From an uncultured Collinsella sp. (GTDB taxonomy: Bacteria > Actinomycetota > Coriobacteriia > Coriobacteriales > Coriobacteriaceae): a stretch of DNA of 64,000 nucleotides. This document shows, piece after piece, positions 42,382 to 51,289 of the stretch. A model generated the notes under the pieces. That model was not told the DNA's origin, made no database searches, and was given only the letters and a program-made list of their open reading frames with translations. The stretch spans positions 25,572-89,571 of the forward strand of contig UQLC01000010.1 in assembly GCA_900541795.1 (NCBI GenBank). Reading direction: 5' to 3'. Numbering within the stretch: the stretch's first letter is position 1; every line of letters begins with the position of its first letter. The position numbers and the translations under genes are program-made.

Positions 42382-43231
42382 GACGCACTCCGTAGAATAC
42401 GCGGCTCACCGAGTTGTAAAAACTCTCGGGGCCGTAGTCGAGCAGCAGCACATCGCCGGGGCCTCGGCGCACGGCCACGCTCTCGACCGTGCCGTCGCAG
42501 GTAATAAACTGTCCATCGATAGCGATCGCCGGAACGCTCGGGCGATCATCGGACATAAAGATTTCGACGACATCACTCGGCGAAGTCAAGAAGGCACGGG
42601 CCTGAATGGTGTGCGGCGCAATGGGTACGCAGACCATACCCGTATAGTCGGGGCTCACAATGGGGCCACCTGCACTGAGCGCGTACCCCGTAGAACCAGT
42701 CGCCGTGGACACGACCACGCCGTCGCCACGCAGTCGATCGATATGGTGGCCCGACACCGTGATGTCGAACTCAACCATATCGGACAGGGGGCCGCGCGTG
42801 AGCGCCATGTCGTTGAGGGCGAACGTGCGCACGACATCCTTCGTGCCATCGTCGCGCACGGACACGATATCCGCGGCGATGGTGGCGCGACGGCTCACGT
42901 GCAGCTCGCCGGAAAGGGCGTCGCTCACGACCTGCAGAATGTCGCGCTCCTCGGGGCTCGCAGCAGTTAAAAAGCCCAGGTGACCATAGGAAAGACCGAG
43001 GATAGGAATCTCGCGATGGTTGAGGATGCGGGCAGCGCGCAGCAACGTACCGTCGCCGCCGAGCGTAATGACCAGATCGGAGCCGTCAATATCAGGCGTG
43101 CTTTGAATCTTCGATCGCTGGTCGGCAGCCCATGCGACCTCATAGCCCTGGCGCGTCAGCCAAAGCTCGAGCATCAGGCCGCTCTCAACCGCCTCTTGCT
43201 TGTAGTAATTGGGAACCAGAAAGACCTTCAT
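42371..43231 (-). CDS. nadK: NAD kinase
   Basis: Makes NADP from NAD. The GGDGT motif (LVITLGGDGTLLRAAR) is at about residue 55, LGLSYGHLGFLT follows and GSTGYALSAGGPI is the second conserved site. The length is 286 residues. The ATG overlaps the tlyA stop (ATGA). Confidence 0.95.
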   Translation of the reverse strand: MKVFLVPNYYKQEAVESGLMLELWLTRQGYEVAWAADQRSKIQSTPDIDGSDLVITLGGDGTLLRAARILNHREIPILGLSYGHLGFLTAASPEERDILQVVSDALSGELHVSRRATIAADIVSVRDDGTKDVVRTFALNDMALTRGPLSDMVEFDITVSGHHIDRLRGDGVVVSTATGSTGYALSAGGPIVSPDYTGMVCVPIAPHTIQARAFLTSPSDVVEIFMSDDRPSVPAIAIDGQFITCDGTVESVAVRRGPGDVLLLDYGPESFYNSVSRVFYGVRHDR

Positions 43232-44040
43232 AGCGTTGCAGCTTTCTCGCTCAAAACCGATACCTGGAATTGCAGCTCGTCTTGCGTGCGGTCGCCGGGG
43301 TCAAATCTCGTGCCGTACAGGAAAAACTCAACGTTTCCCTTGGCACCATGAATGGGCGACACGCACACATCGACCGGGAACAGCCCCTTGGCAGCAAAGA
43401 GTTCAACTGCCGCAACGAGTGTATCGCGGCGCACGGCGGGATCGGTCACAATGCCGCCCTCACCCACCAGCGCCGCCGGAGCCTCAAACTGCGGCTTTAC
43501 AAGCGTGCAGAATGCACCCGTAGGCGCCAGGCACGCCAGCACCGCATCGATAATGTTCGCGATGCTGGTAAACGAGACATCACACACAGCCAGGTCGATG
43601 GCGCCGGCATAGCCAAGCTCAGGCAGCTGCGTCACGTTTGTGCGCTCATGCAGCGTCACGCGATCGTCCTGACGTAACGACCAATCGAACTGGGCGCGAC
43701 CAACGTCCACCGAGACAACGGTCGCAGCTCCGCGCTTGAGCAGGCAATCGGTAAAGCCGCCGGTAGAGCAGCCCACATCCAGACAGGCAAGGCCCGTCGG
43801 ATTGATACCAAACGTATCAAGCGCGCCTTCGAGCTTAAGACCGCCGCGGCCAACATAGGGAATGCGCCCCTTCACGTGCAACGGCAGGCCCGGGGTCACC
43901 TTAAGGCCCGGCGAAGTCAAGCGCTCGCCGCCACTCGAGACCAAGCCAGCCATAAGAGTGCGAAGGGCATCCGCGCGATCGGCGCAGATGCCCTGTGAAA
44001 TCAGTTCGTCATCAAGACGCACGCGTTTCATGAATGCCAT
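43228..44040 (-). CDS. tlyA: TlyA-family 2'-O-ribose rRNA methyltransferase
   Basis: S4 RNA-binding domain at residues 1-65 (RVRLDDELISQGIC), then an FtsJ-like SAM domain with CLDVGCSTGGFTDCLL, VCDVSFTS and CTLVKPQFE. It methylates rRNA, and in some bacteria makes the ribosome sensitive to capreomycin. ATG 44040 is the first ATG; 44028 is a possible later start. Ribosome-binding sequence is weak. Confidence 0.9.
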   Translation of the reverse strand: MAFMKRVRLDDELISQGICADRADALRTLMAGLVSSGGERLTSPGLKVTPGLPLHVKGRIPYVGRGGLKLEGALDTFGINPTGLACLDVGCSTGGFTDCLLKRGAATVVSVDVGRAQFDWSLRQDDRVTLHERTNVTQLPELGYAGAIDLAVCDVSFTSIANIIDAVLACLAPTGAFCTLVKPQFEAPAALVGEGGIVTDPAVRRDTLVAAVELFAAKGLFPVDVCVSPIHGAKGNVEFFLYGTRFDPGDRTQDELQFQVSVLSEKAATL

Positions 44041-44066
44041 CAACCATTCGTATCCGGAGATGCGGC

Positions 44067-44306
44067 CTAGCTATCCTGGGATTCGTTTGCCGCATCCTCA
44101 TCGTATTCCTGCTCGAGCTTGTCGGCCTCACGCGGCGTCAGCTCAAACTTATCGACCATGTCGACCGCACGGGAGCCCAGCTCAATCGCCTCGTCAAACA
44201 GATCGAGCGAACGCTCCAAGGACGTATCCTTAGAGCGAACGGTAGCTATGATCTGGTCCAAGCGGTCCGAAATCTCGTCGAAGTTGCGGACGGAACCCTC
44301 TGGCAT
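44067..44306 (-). CDS. xseB: Exodeoxyribonuclease VII small subunit
   Basis: A 79-residue helical protein: NFDEISDRLDQIIATVRSKD then LERSLDLFDEAIELG match XseB. GAGGAG lies upstream, overlapping the nusB stop. The large subunit gene xseA is not adjacent and not in the window. Confidence 0.88.
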   Translation of the reverse strand: MPEGSVRNFDEISDRLDQIIATVRSKDTSLERSLDLFDEAIELGSRAVDMVDKFELTPREADKLEQEYDEDAANESQDS

Positions 44307-44308
44307 GG

Positions 44309-44893
44309 CTACTCCTCGACGGTACCGGTCTCGGCCTCGGCGACCTCAGCGTCCTCGTCGAGAACGCCGGCCTCGGCCTGAGCAACCGCAACCTTTGCGG
44401 CAGCCTCGGCAGCCTGTGCCTCCTCGCGAGCGCGATCCTCGGCCAGCAGCTCCTGGTATAGGTCCTCGCCCGGCAGCTCCTCGCTGCGAGCGATCTTACC
44501 CAGCACGCCGTTGACGAACGACGCGGACTGGTCGGTGCCATAGGCCTTGGCAAGCTCAACGGCCTCGTTGATCACGATGGCGTCCGAGACCTCCTCGTCG
44601 GTGAGGAAACGCATCTCGTAAACGGCGATACGCAGCAGGTTGCGGTCGGCGCCGGGCATGCGCATAAGATCCCAGTTCTTGGCAACGGAGCGCAGAGCAC
44701 AGTCGATGCGGTCGATATGCTCGTAGGCACCTCGGCACAGCTCCAGAGCATAGGGATCGAGGGGACCCTTCGAGATCAGGAAATCACCCTCGAGGACGCG
44801 CTCGAGCGGGCTGTCCGTGGCCTCGGCCTGGAACAGCAGCTGCAGCGCCTGACTGCGGGCAAGCGTACGCCCGCGATAAACCTTAAGGCTCAA
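44309..44893 (-). CDS. nusB: Transcription antitermination factor NusB
   Basis: Part of the rRNA antitermination complex. RTLARSQALQLLFQAE at the start, RNLLRIAVYEMRF and AIVINEAVELAKAYG in the middle are typical. The start is a TTG at 44893, supported by AAGGAG five to six bases upstream which spans the stop of the preceding gene. The C-terminal 50 residues are an acidic, Ala/Glu-rich tail not found in most NusB proteins. Confidence 0.92.
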   Translation of the reverse strand: MSLKVYRGRTLARSQALQLLFQAEATDSPLERVLEGDFLISKGPLDPYALELCRGAYEHIDRIDCALRSVAKNWDLMRMPGADRNLLRIAVYEMRFLTDEEVSDAIVINEAVELAKAYGTDQSASFVNGVLGKIARSEELPGEDLYQELLAEDRAREEAQAAEAAAKVAVAQAEAGVLDEDAEVAEAETGTVEE

Positions 44894-44896
44894 AGG

Positions 44897-45259
44897 TTAC
44901 TCCTTGGGGAAAACGAGGCCGTCGATGCAAACGTCAACGCGCTCGACCTCAACGCCAACCTGGGCATCGATGGCGGCGACCACGGCAGCGCGAACGGCCT
45001 CGGCGAGTTTCTTGAACGGATAGCCAAAGAACACCACGACGCGCACGGTGAGTGCGAGCTTGTCGCCGACGACCTCGGCCTCGACCGCCGGCTCAGAAGC
45101 CGGGGCCTTGGACGAGAGCATCATGGAGACAAGGTTGGTGGCAAGGTCCTTGACGCCAACGGAGGCGATGCCCTCGACATCGGACACGGCGCGCGAGACG
45201 ATGGCGGTCAGAACATCGGGCGAAATGCCGATGCCGTCAATCTTGATTTCCTGGGGCAT
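44897..45259 (-). CDS. Asp23/Gls24 family envelope stress response protein
   Basis: A 120-residue protein with the family pattern ISPDVLTAIVSRAVSDVEGIASVG and a C-terminal VGVEVERVDVCIDGLVF. Members associate with the membrane through partners and are linked to cell-wall stress. GGAGG precedes the ATG by four bases. It sits between efp and nusB, a common order. Confidence 0.9.
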   Translation of the reverse strand: MPQEIKIDGIGISPDVLTAIVSRAVSDVEGIASVGVKDLATNLVSMMLSSKAPASEPAVEAEVVGDKLALTVRVVVFFGYPFKKLAEAVRAAVVAAIDAQVGVEVERVDVCIDGLVFPKE

Positions 45260-45283
45260 GAGTCCTCCTAGAAGAGTTGGTTG

Positions 45284-45847
45284 CTAGACGCGGGAGACGA
45301 ACTTGCCGTCGCGGGTGTCAACCTTGATGACCTCGCCCTCGTTGAGGTACATGGGGACCTGGATGACAGCGCCGGTGTCGATCGTGGCCGGCTTGGTGGA
45401 ACCCTGGACGGTGTCGCCCTTAAAGCCCGGGTCGGTCTGGACGATGGTGGTCTCGATGAACATCGGCGGGGTCACGCCCATGAGCTCATCGTCGGCGAAG
45501 AGCAGCTGGCAGATGTCGTTCTCGCGCAGCCACTTGGAGTTCTCGCCCACCATGTCCTCGGGAACGGGAACCTGCTCATAGGACTCGTTGTCCATGAAGA
45601 TGTAGTCGGTGCCATCGTTGTAGAGGTACTGGAACTCACGGGTGGTGAGCATGACGCTCTCGAACTTGGTGCCGGCGTTGCAGGTGTTCTCGACGACGCG
45701 GCCGCTCTTGATGTCGCGGGTCTTGTAGCGCACAAACGCGCCGCCCTTGCCCGGCTTGACATGCTGGAACTCGACGATGGTGTAGACCTTGTCCTTGATG
45801 CGGAGACCGAGGCCGTTCTTGAAGTCGGCGGTGGAAATGGTAGGCAT
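45284..45847 (-). CDS. efp: Translation elongation factor P
   Basis: Rescues ribosomes at polyproline stretches. The modifiable lysine is in VKPGKGGAFVRYK near residue 33. The three beta-barrel domains fill 187 residues. ATG 45847 has AAAGG five bases upstream. No EpmA/EpmB-type modification gene is seen. Confidence 0.96.
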   Translation of the reverse strand: MPTISTADFKNGLGLRIKDKVYTIVEFQHVKPGKGGAFVRYKTRDIKSGRVVENTCNAGTKFESVMLTTREFQYLYNDGTDYIFMDNESYEQVPVPEDMVGENSKWLRENDICQLLFADDELMGVTPPMFIETTIVQTDPGFKGDTVQGSTKPATIDTGAVIQVPMYLNEGEVIKVDTRDGKFVSRV

Positions 45848-45941
45848 AGCGACCTTTCTTGTTATGGGCAGAACGCACAAGCGTCCAAATTACATACGAC
45901 AGAAATTATACACTTGCAGACGGCGCCTGCGGCGAGCGCAT

Positions 45942-45984
45942 AAAAAGAGAACGCGGGGCGTCCGAATCAATCCGGACGCCCCGC
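45942..45984 (-). terminator. Terminator between pepP and efp
   Basis: Minus-strand 12-bp stem GCGGGGCGTCCG/CGGACGCCCCGC with an eight-base loop followed within six bases by TTTTT. It separates pepP from efp, so efp has its own promoter. Confidence 0.88.
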
Positions 45985-46007
45985 CCCAAACTATCTACTG
46001 AAGTAAA

Positions 46008-47138
46008 CTAGCAGTCGATAACGTGCAGGTCGTGCGGGGTCTTGGTGAAGGGCTCATAGCCGTTCTCGGTGACCACGCCGTAGTCCTCCAGGCGCACGCC
46101 GCCCACGCCGGGCAGGTAGACGCCGGGCTCCATGGTGATAACCGAGCCGACCTCGATGATATTCTTGCTGCGGTTAAAGTTGGGCAGCTCATGGATGTCG
46201 ATGCCCACGCCGTGACCCAAGCCATGGTTATAGTAATCGCCATAGCCGGCATCGCCGATGATCTTCTTGGAGAGCTTGAAGATGTCGTTGCCCTCAACGC
46301 CCGGATGGATGGCGGCGACGCACTCCTCGTGCGTACGGCGCACGAGTGCGTACAGGTCGAGCTGCTCCTGGGTGGGCTCGCCCATCACGACAGTGCGCGT
46401 CATGTCGGAGCGGTAATCGCAATAGCCCGCGCCGTAATCCATAAGAACGAAATCGCCCTTCTCGATCACGCGGTCGCTCGGCACGGCATGCGGGTTGGCG
46501 GTGTTGGGGCCGCTCGCGACGATGGAACCGAAGGCCAGGCTGTCGGCACCGTTGGCGAACATAAAGATCTCGAGCTCGTTGCGTACCTGCTTCTCGGTCA
46601 TACCGGGCTTAATAAAGCCGAGCATGTGCTGGAAGGCGGCATCGGTGATCGACTGCGCATGGCGCATGAGCTCAATCTCCTCGGCGTCCTTGATGGCGCG
46701 CATCTTGCGGATATCGTCGTGCATCAGCGGCAGCATACAGGCGACGGAACGGTCCTCCAGGCCGCGCTGAATACCCTGGTAGAAATTAATCTGCATATCG
46801 TCCTCGACAGCGCAGACGCGGCATTTGTTGGCCGCGATCTTGCCGGCGACCCAACCGGGGATGGTGCCCTCATCCATGTCGTAGACCCAGGGGCTGCCGG
46901 CTGGCGTGTTCTCCTCAAAGCTGTTGAGGTAGCGCGAGTCGGTGTGGAACAGGCACTGGTCGGCCGTAATAAACGCAGCGTGCGGGAACTCGAAGGTGTA
47001 GTCGAAGACGCCCTTCACGCCCGTAAGCCAACGAAGGTTGGCCTCGTCGCGCACCACGATGGCGTCGTAGCCACGCTCGACCATCAGGGCACGGACACGC
47101 TCGATACGACCGGCAGGACCGGCAGCAAACTCAGACAT
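46008..47138 (-). CDS. pepP: Xaa-Pro aminopeptidase (M24 family)
   Basis: Removes N-terminal residues before proline. The N-terminal creatinase-like domain precedes an M24 metallopeptidase domain with metal ligands in DYGAGYCDYRSDMTRT, HGLGHGVGIDIHE and TMEPGVYLPG. ATG 47138 has AAGGA seven bases upstream; the length is 376 residues. Confidence 0.94.
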   Translation of the reverse strand: MSEFAAGPAGRIERVRALMVERGYDAIVVRDEANLRWLTGVKGVFDYTFEFPHAAFITADQCLFHTDSRYLNSFEENTPAGSPWVYDMDEGTIPGWVAGKIAANKCRVCAVEDDMQINFYQGIQRGLEDRSVACMLPLMHDDIRKMRAIKDAEEIELMRHAQSITDAAFQHMLGFIKPGMTEKQVRNELEIFMFANGADSLAFGSIVASGPNTANPHAVPSDRVIEKGDFVLMDYGAGYCDYRSDMTRTVVMGEPTQEQLDLYALVRRTHEECVAAIHPGVEGNDIFKLSKKIIGDAGYGDYYNHGLGHGVGIDIHELPNFNRSKNIIEVGSVITMEPGVYLPGVGGVRLEDYGVVTENGYEPFTKTPHDLHVIDC

Positions 47139-47270
47139 GCAGATTCCTTTCTTGTTGTCTCAATATAGACGGGACGGGTCTCAACCGAACGACGGAATCG
47201 CATGCGATCCGCAACCGATTGAAAACCCGCCCCTCAACATGATACGAAAGACGATGGAAGTCAATAAATC

Positions 47271-48380
47271 TTAGAGAAGTTCTTTACGAGAAGCCAAGTA
47301 GGCGTGAGCATGGCGCTCAAGAACCTCGTCCTCGACGCTCGTTAGGCGAATGGCGCCGAGCGCCGCGGGCAGCGGCAGCATGCTGCGGTTCGAGCGGACA
47401 AACTGCTGTCTGCGGAACTCCTCGATATATGCGGCAGGCTCCAAGTCGAAGGCAAGCTCCTCGATGCCAAAGTCCTCCAGGCAGTCATCGAGATCAAACA
47501 CATAGTCGATATCGAAGTCGCAGGCATCGTGTGCTAGGCGCGCCTCAAAGCGCATGCCCTCGGACAACAGCTGGTAGGCAGGGACCTGCGAAGCGGCATC
47601 GCCCAAGCAAGCGCGCAGGGTGCGCTCCCCCGTCTTGCCAAAATCGAGCGCATGGCGAGCGCTCGGGTTCGTGGCCGTCAGCACGTCCTTGCGGGCAGTC
47701 TGAGACCATTGAACGGCATTGACGAGTGCGACCTCCTCGCCCGCGAGAATCTCGGGGACGGTCTCAGTAAACTGATTCCAGCGGGACTTGCTGCTCGAAA
47801 GCATGGTGCCAACAAGTACCGCATAGCCGAACTTGAGGTCCTCGGGTTCCGCCTCGCGAACAAGGTCGAGATCACACACAACCAAGCCCGGTTCGGGACG
47901 GAACGCGATAGCGGGAAGCGCATTGGCCAACGAGGCGACGAGCGGCTTCATGGTCGTCGCGACCGTGAGCATGGCGTCGAAGGTCGTCGGCAGCAGCGCG
48001 CACTCGGTTCGGCCACACCACTGGTTGGCGCACCAGCCAACAACCGAACAGGTTGCGGCATCGCCAACAGCGACAACCAGATCGTCGCAGGTGATGCGGT
48101 TGGCAGACAGGGCGCCAAAGATAGCATCGGCGTCGGCCAGCGTGGCACCAGCAGGCGAAACCTCGAGGACGAGCAGCGACACGGCAAAACCGGCGTCGAC
48201 CAGCGCATGCTCGACGACCTCACCAAAACGCTCGGATGTGGCGTCGTTCCAAACCACCATCGCGCGCTTAGGCTTGCCCACGGCCGAGGCAAACATGCGC
48301 GGCAGCTCATCGAACGCGCCCAATCCGACGCGGACATCGACACTGCGGTTTTGGAAATTGATCAGTTGACGGCGAATCAT
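47271..48380 (-). CDS. AroB-like protein, probably not an active 3-dehydroquinate synthase
   Basis: The overall order is that of 3-dehydroquinate synthase: a nucleotide-binding region with LVVAVGDAATCSVVG, then CALLPTTFDAML, then an alpha-helical C-terminal domain. Active AroB proteins have a GGKTGVN stretch after PTT, an AEVIKYG glutamate, and histidines in FGHTFGHA and HGEAV. Here these read TTMKPLVAS, LKFGYAVLV, FGKTGERTL and LSEGMRF, so the substrate lysine and all three zinc ligands appear lost. ATG 48380 overlaps the aroK stop (ATGA). It may be a pseudoenzyme or have a changed reaction. Confidence 0.72.
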   Translation of the reverse strand: MIRRQLINFQNRSVDVRVGLGAFDELPRMFASAVGKPKRAMVVWNDATSERFGEVVEHALVDAGFAVSLLVLEVSPAGATLADADAIFGALSANRITCDDLVVAVGDAATCSVVGWCANQWCGRTECALLPTTFDAMLTVATTMKPLVASLANALPAIAFRPEPGLVVCDLDLVREAEPEDLKFGYAVLVGTMLSSSKSRWNQFTETVPEILAGEEVALVNAVQWSQTARKDVLTATNPSARHALDFGKTGERTLRACLGDAASQVPAYQLLSEGMRFEARLAHDACDFDIDYVFDLDDCLEDFGIEELAFDLEPAAYIEEFRRQQFVRSNRSMLPLPAALGAIRLTSVEDEVLERHAHAYLASRKELL

Positions 48381-48910
48381 AGCAGTCCACGCTCCAAAAG
48401 CATCTCGGCACAAAGGTAGGAAACGTCCTCGAAGGACTTGTTGCGAATATCAAGGGTAATATCGGCGGCCTGGCGATACAGCGGACGACGATGCTCAAAC
48501 AGGCGCGCGGCATGCTCGGGCGAACGGAAATCGGGGCGCGTGTCGGACCGACGAATCTGGCGAATCGAATCCTCGAAGTCGCCCTCGAGGTACACGCACG
48601 TACCCATTTCGTGCATCAGCTCAATATTCACCGGCGTCTCGACGATACCGCCCCCGCACGAAACCAACAGGCTGCGCTCGCTTTGGAGCGAACGGAGCGC
48701 CGAGGTCTCGAGCTCGCGAAAACGATCCTCGCCCTCGGTCTCAAAAATCTCGGTTACCGACTTGCCGCAACGGCGCACGACCAGGCGGTCGGTATCGATA
48801 AAACGCCGCTTGAACATAGTGCCGACGTTGCGCGCAAGCGTCGATTTGCCCGCGCCCAAAAAGCCGATAAAGAAGATATGGTCGCAGCCGTGTTTGATGT
48901 GCTGAGACAT
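48377..48910 (-). CDS. aroK: Shikimate kinase
   Basis: Phosphorylates shikimate. P-loop FIGFLGAGKSTLAR is at about residue 15, FIDTDRLV carries the substrate aspartate, and CGGGIV and the lid arginines (RRSDTRPDF) are present. The length is 177 residues. Lies eight bases after yqeG and overlaps the AroB-like gene. Confidence 0.94.
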   Translation of the reverse strand: MSQHIKHGCDHIFFIGFLGAGKSTLARNVGTMFKRRFIDTDRLVVRRCGKSVTEIFETEGEDRFRELETSALRSLQSERSLLVSCGGGIVETPVNIELMHEMGTCVYLEGDFEDSIRQIRRSDTRPDFRSPEHAARLFEHRRPLYRQAADITLDIRNKSFEDVSYLCAEMLLERGLL

Positions 48911-48918
48911 GGCGAAAC

Positions 48919-49416
48919 CTATTCCTCGCAGGGAAGGTCGCGCAGGGCCCGGCGCTCAAAGATACGGAAGATCTGCGTGTACCACAGGTCCTGGGTTGCC
49001 TGCGGCTTAACCAGGATAGTATCGACGCCGGCAAAATTGCCGCTCCACACGTCCGTGTAGAGCTGATCACCGATCAGCACCGCCTCGTCGGCCGTGGCGC
49101 CGAGGCGCTTAAGACCCGCCTTGAGGGCAAACGGCGCCGGCTTCATGGCGTGGCTGATGGCCTCGAGTCCCAGCTCGCGTGCAGAGCTCATGACCTGGTC
49201 GCGATGCCAGTTGTTGGACACCATGCACAGCTTAAAGCCTTTGGCGCGGGCGGCATCGAGCCAAGCGGAAACCGCGGCGGGAACCTGCTCGGTGTCGCGC
49301 GGCACCAGGGTGTTATCGCGATCGAGCAGAATGGCGCGTTTGCCGTCGGCCCACAGGGCATCAAGGTCGATGCGATCGACCGAGGCAACGTATCGTTTGG
49401 GGCTAAAAATCCTCAT
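48919..49416 (-). CDS. yqeG: YqeG-family HAD phosphatase
   Basis: A HAD-type phosphatase of class IIIA: AILLDRDNTLV holds the nucleophile aspartate, MVSNN the second motif and VLIGDQLYTDV the last acidic pair. The length is 165 residues. ATG 49416 is one base after the mltG stop. The physiological substrate is not known; relatives dephosphorylate phosphatidylglycerophosphate. Confidence 0.9.
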   Translation of the reverse strand: MRIFSPKRYVASVDRIDLDALWADGKRAILLDRDNTLVPRDTEQVPAAVSAWLDAARAKGFKLCMVSNNWHRDQVMSSARELGLEAISHAMKPAPFALKAGLKRLGATADEAVLIGDQLYTDVWSGNFAGVDTILVKPQATQDLWYTQIFRIFERRALRDLPCEE

Positions 49417-49417
49417 G

Positions 49418-50851
49418 CTAATTCCAAGACTGTTGATGCTCTTCGTAGGTTTGCGAGAAGTACTCCTCGTCCTGCGTAATGTAGAAATACAGGTCATCGG
49501 AGTCGGTCGGCTCAAGCGTGGCCTTGAGTGCCTCGAGCGACGGAGAGCAGATGGGCGTGGGCGGCAGGCCCTCATGCTTATAGGTGTTATACGGGCTATC
49601 GCTCTGCAGGTCGTCGGCGGTAACCTCGCCACCGGTGACATACATCATGGTCGCATCGCTGTTGAGATAGCGCAGACCGTCGAGCTTGCCGGCAAGGCGG
49701 TTGTAGAAGACCGAGGCCACGTGCGCACGTTGATCGGCGTTGAGGCCCTCGCGCTCAACGATAGAGGCCAAGTTGACGATGTCGTAGTCGGACATCTCCA
49801 CACCATAGCGCTCCTTGATCTTGGCTTCGCAGCTCGCAAAGTCAAGCGACTTGTACTCGGTCTTAAACTGATCGAGCATAGCGCGAATCACGTCATCGAC
49901 CGTCGGCGAATCGCCCAACGAATAAGTCTTGGGGAACAAGAAACCCTCAAGCGAGTCGTTGGCGGCGCCCTTAAGGAAGCTATAGTCGTCCACGTAGTTG
50001 GAGGCCTTAGCCTGGTTGAGGAAGTCTTCCTTAGAGATGCCATCGTAGGCCTGGGCCACACGGTCGGCGACTTGATCGACCGTCAGGCCCTCAGGGATAG
50101 TTAGCGCATTGGAGCCCGCGTTGGGACCTTCCATGAGCTGCTGAACAACCTTGGTCGCGTCCATGAGTGTGGTGAACAAATAGGTACCAGGCTTGAGCGA
50201 CATATCGGCGTTGAGCTTTTTCACCGCCGCATAGTAATCCTTGGGATTCTCGACGATATGGTTCTCGGAGAGAATCGAGGCGATCGTATCGCCCGAAGCA
50301 CCGTCGGGAATGGTTACCGTAACCTGCTGACCAGCCGTGACCTTCGTATCCTCACCGGCAAAGAAGCCCTTGACGGCCGGCACGACAAAGAAAACGATCG
50401 CGACAAGCGCAAGCACCGCCACCACAACGCCGATGATCATGGGAACCGGAGAGCTCTTCTTTTGAGCACCGCGACGAGTATGCGTGTTGTAGCTCGAGCG
50501 GGTCGCCGGAGCAACGCCATGCGAACCGCGGGCGTGATGAGAATGCGATTGGGGGGCCTGCGTTCGCTGGGTAGGTGCCTGCTGCTTAAAGCGGGTACCG
50601 CCTGCAGGCTGGGCCGTACGAGCAGTGGGCTGCTGAGCCGCGTGAGAAGCCGGATGCTGAACCGAACGAGCAGAAGGCTGCTGACCCGTCCGTTGAACAG
50701 GTTGGGCCGAACGAGAGAAGGACTGCACCGGGCGCGCGGCAGGCTGAGCTGCGCGCTGCGTCGGCTGTGCCGGACGCTGGCCAGGCTGGGCAGGGCGCGA
50801 CGCCGGCTGACGTGTACGATTCGGCTGGCGCGGATCGGAAGCACTAGGCAT
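49418..50851 (-). CDS. mltG: Endolytic murein transglycosylase
   Basis: Cleaves nascent glycan strands next to the membrane. The first 135 residues are a low-complexity cytosolic tail rich in Q, R, P, A and T with repeated RPAQP-type units; a single transmembrane helix follows at about 138-160; the YceG domain covers the rest with the catalytic glutamate in LASIVEREG and YNTYKHEGLPPTPI near the end. ATG 50851 has GGAGG six bases upstream. The length is 477 residues because of the tail. Confidence 0.92.
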   Translation of the reverse strand: MPSASDPRQPNRTRQPASRPAQPGQRPAQPTQRAAQPAARPVQSFSRSAQPVQRTGQQPSARSVQHPASHAAQQPTARTAQPAGGTRFKQQAPTQRTQAPQSHSHHARGSHGVAPATRSSYNTHTRRGAQKKSSPVPMIIGVVVAVLALVAIVFFVVPAVKGFFAGEDTKVTAGQQVTVTIPDGASGDTIASILSENHIVENPKDYYAAVKKLNADMSLKPGTYLFTTLMDATKVVQQLMEGPNAGSNALTIPEGLTVDQVADRVAQAYDGISKEDFLNQAKASNYVDDYSFLKGAANDSLEGFLFPKTYSLGDSPTVDDVIRAMLDQFKTEYKSLDFASCEAKIKERYGVEMSDYDIVNLASIVEREGLNADQRAHVASVFYNRLAGKLDGLRYLNSDATMMYVTGGEVTADDLQSDSPYNTYKHEGLPPTPICSPSLEALKATLEPTDSDDLYFYITQDEEYFSQTYEEHQQSWN

Positions 50852-51272
50852 GCGAAACCTCCTCGTTTTTACGATCGAGCCACGTCTGCAAAAAAAGGCT
50901 GGCGGCAATCATGTCGATCTTGCCCCTCATCTGCTTTTCGTTGAGGCCCTGCTCGCGCAGGATACGCTTGGCCTCTTGCGAGGACAGACGCTCGTCCTCA
51001 AACTCCAGCGGAAGATCGAGCTCGTCGGCAATCTTTTGCGCCACGGCGGCAACGCGCTCGGCTTGGGGGCCGGGCTCACCGGCCATGGTCAGGGGACGTC
51101 CGCTTACCAGGATGTCGGGCTCATAGTCTTCGACCAGGTAGCGGAACGTCTTGGCCATACCGGTGACCTCGGCGGCCGGGAGCACCTTGACGGGCATCGC
51201 CATCTTGCCATCACGGCTCGAGACGGCGATGCCAATCCTGGTCTCCCCTATGTCCAGCGCAAGCGCGACCAC
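50844..51272 (-). CDS. ruvX: RuvX/YqgF pre-16S rRNA nuclease
   Basis: RNase H-like fold of 142 residues. ALDIGETRIGIAVS at the N-terminus carries the first catalytic aspartate; FEDERLSSQEA and KIDMIAASLFLQTWLD carry the others. It lies between alaS and mltG, the usual Gram-positive order. Confidence 0.94.
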   Translation of the reverse strand: MVALALDIGETRIGIAVSSRDGKMAMPVKVLPAAEVTGMAKTFRYLVEDYEPDILVSGRPLTMAGEPGPQAERVAAVAQKIADELDLPLEFEDERLSSQEAKRILREQGLNEKQMRGKIDMIAASLFLQTWLDRKNEEVSHA

Positions 51273-51289
51273 AGTGACTTCTTAGATTC

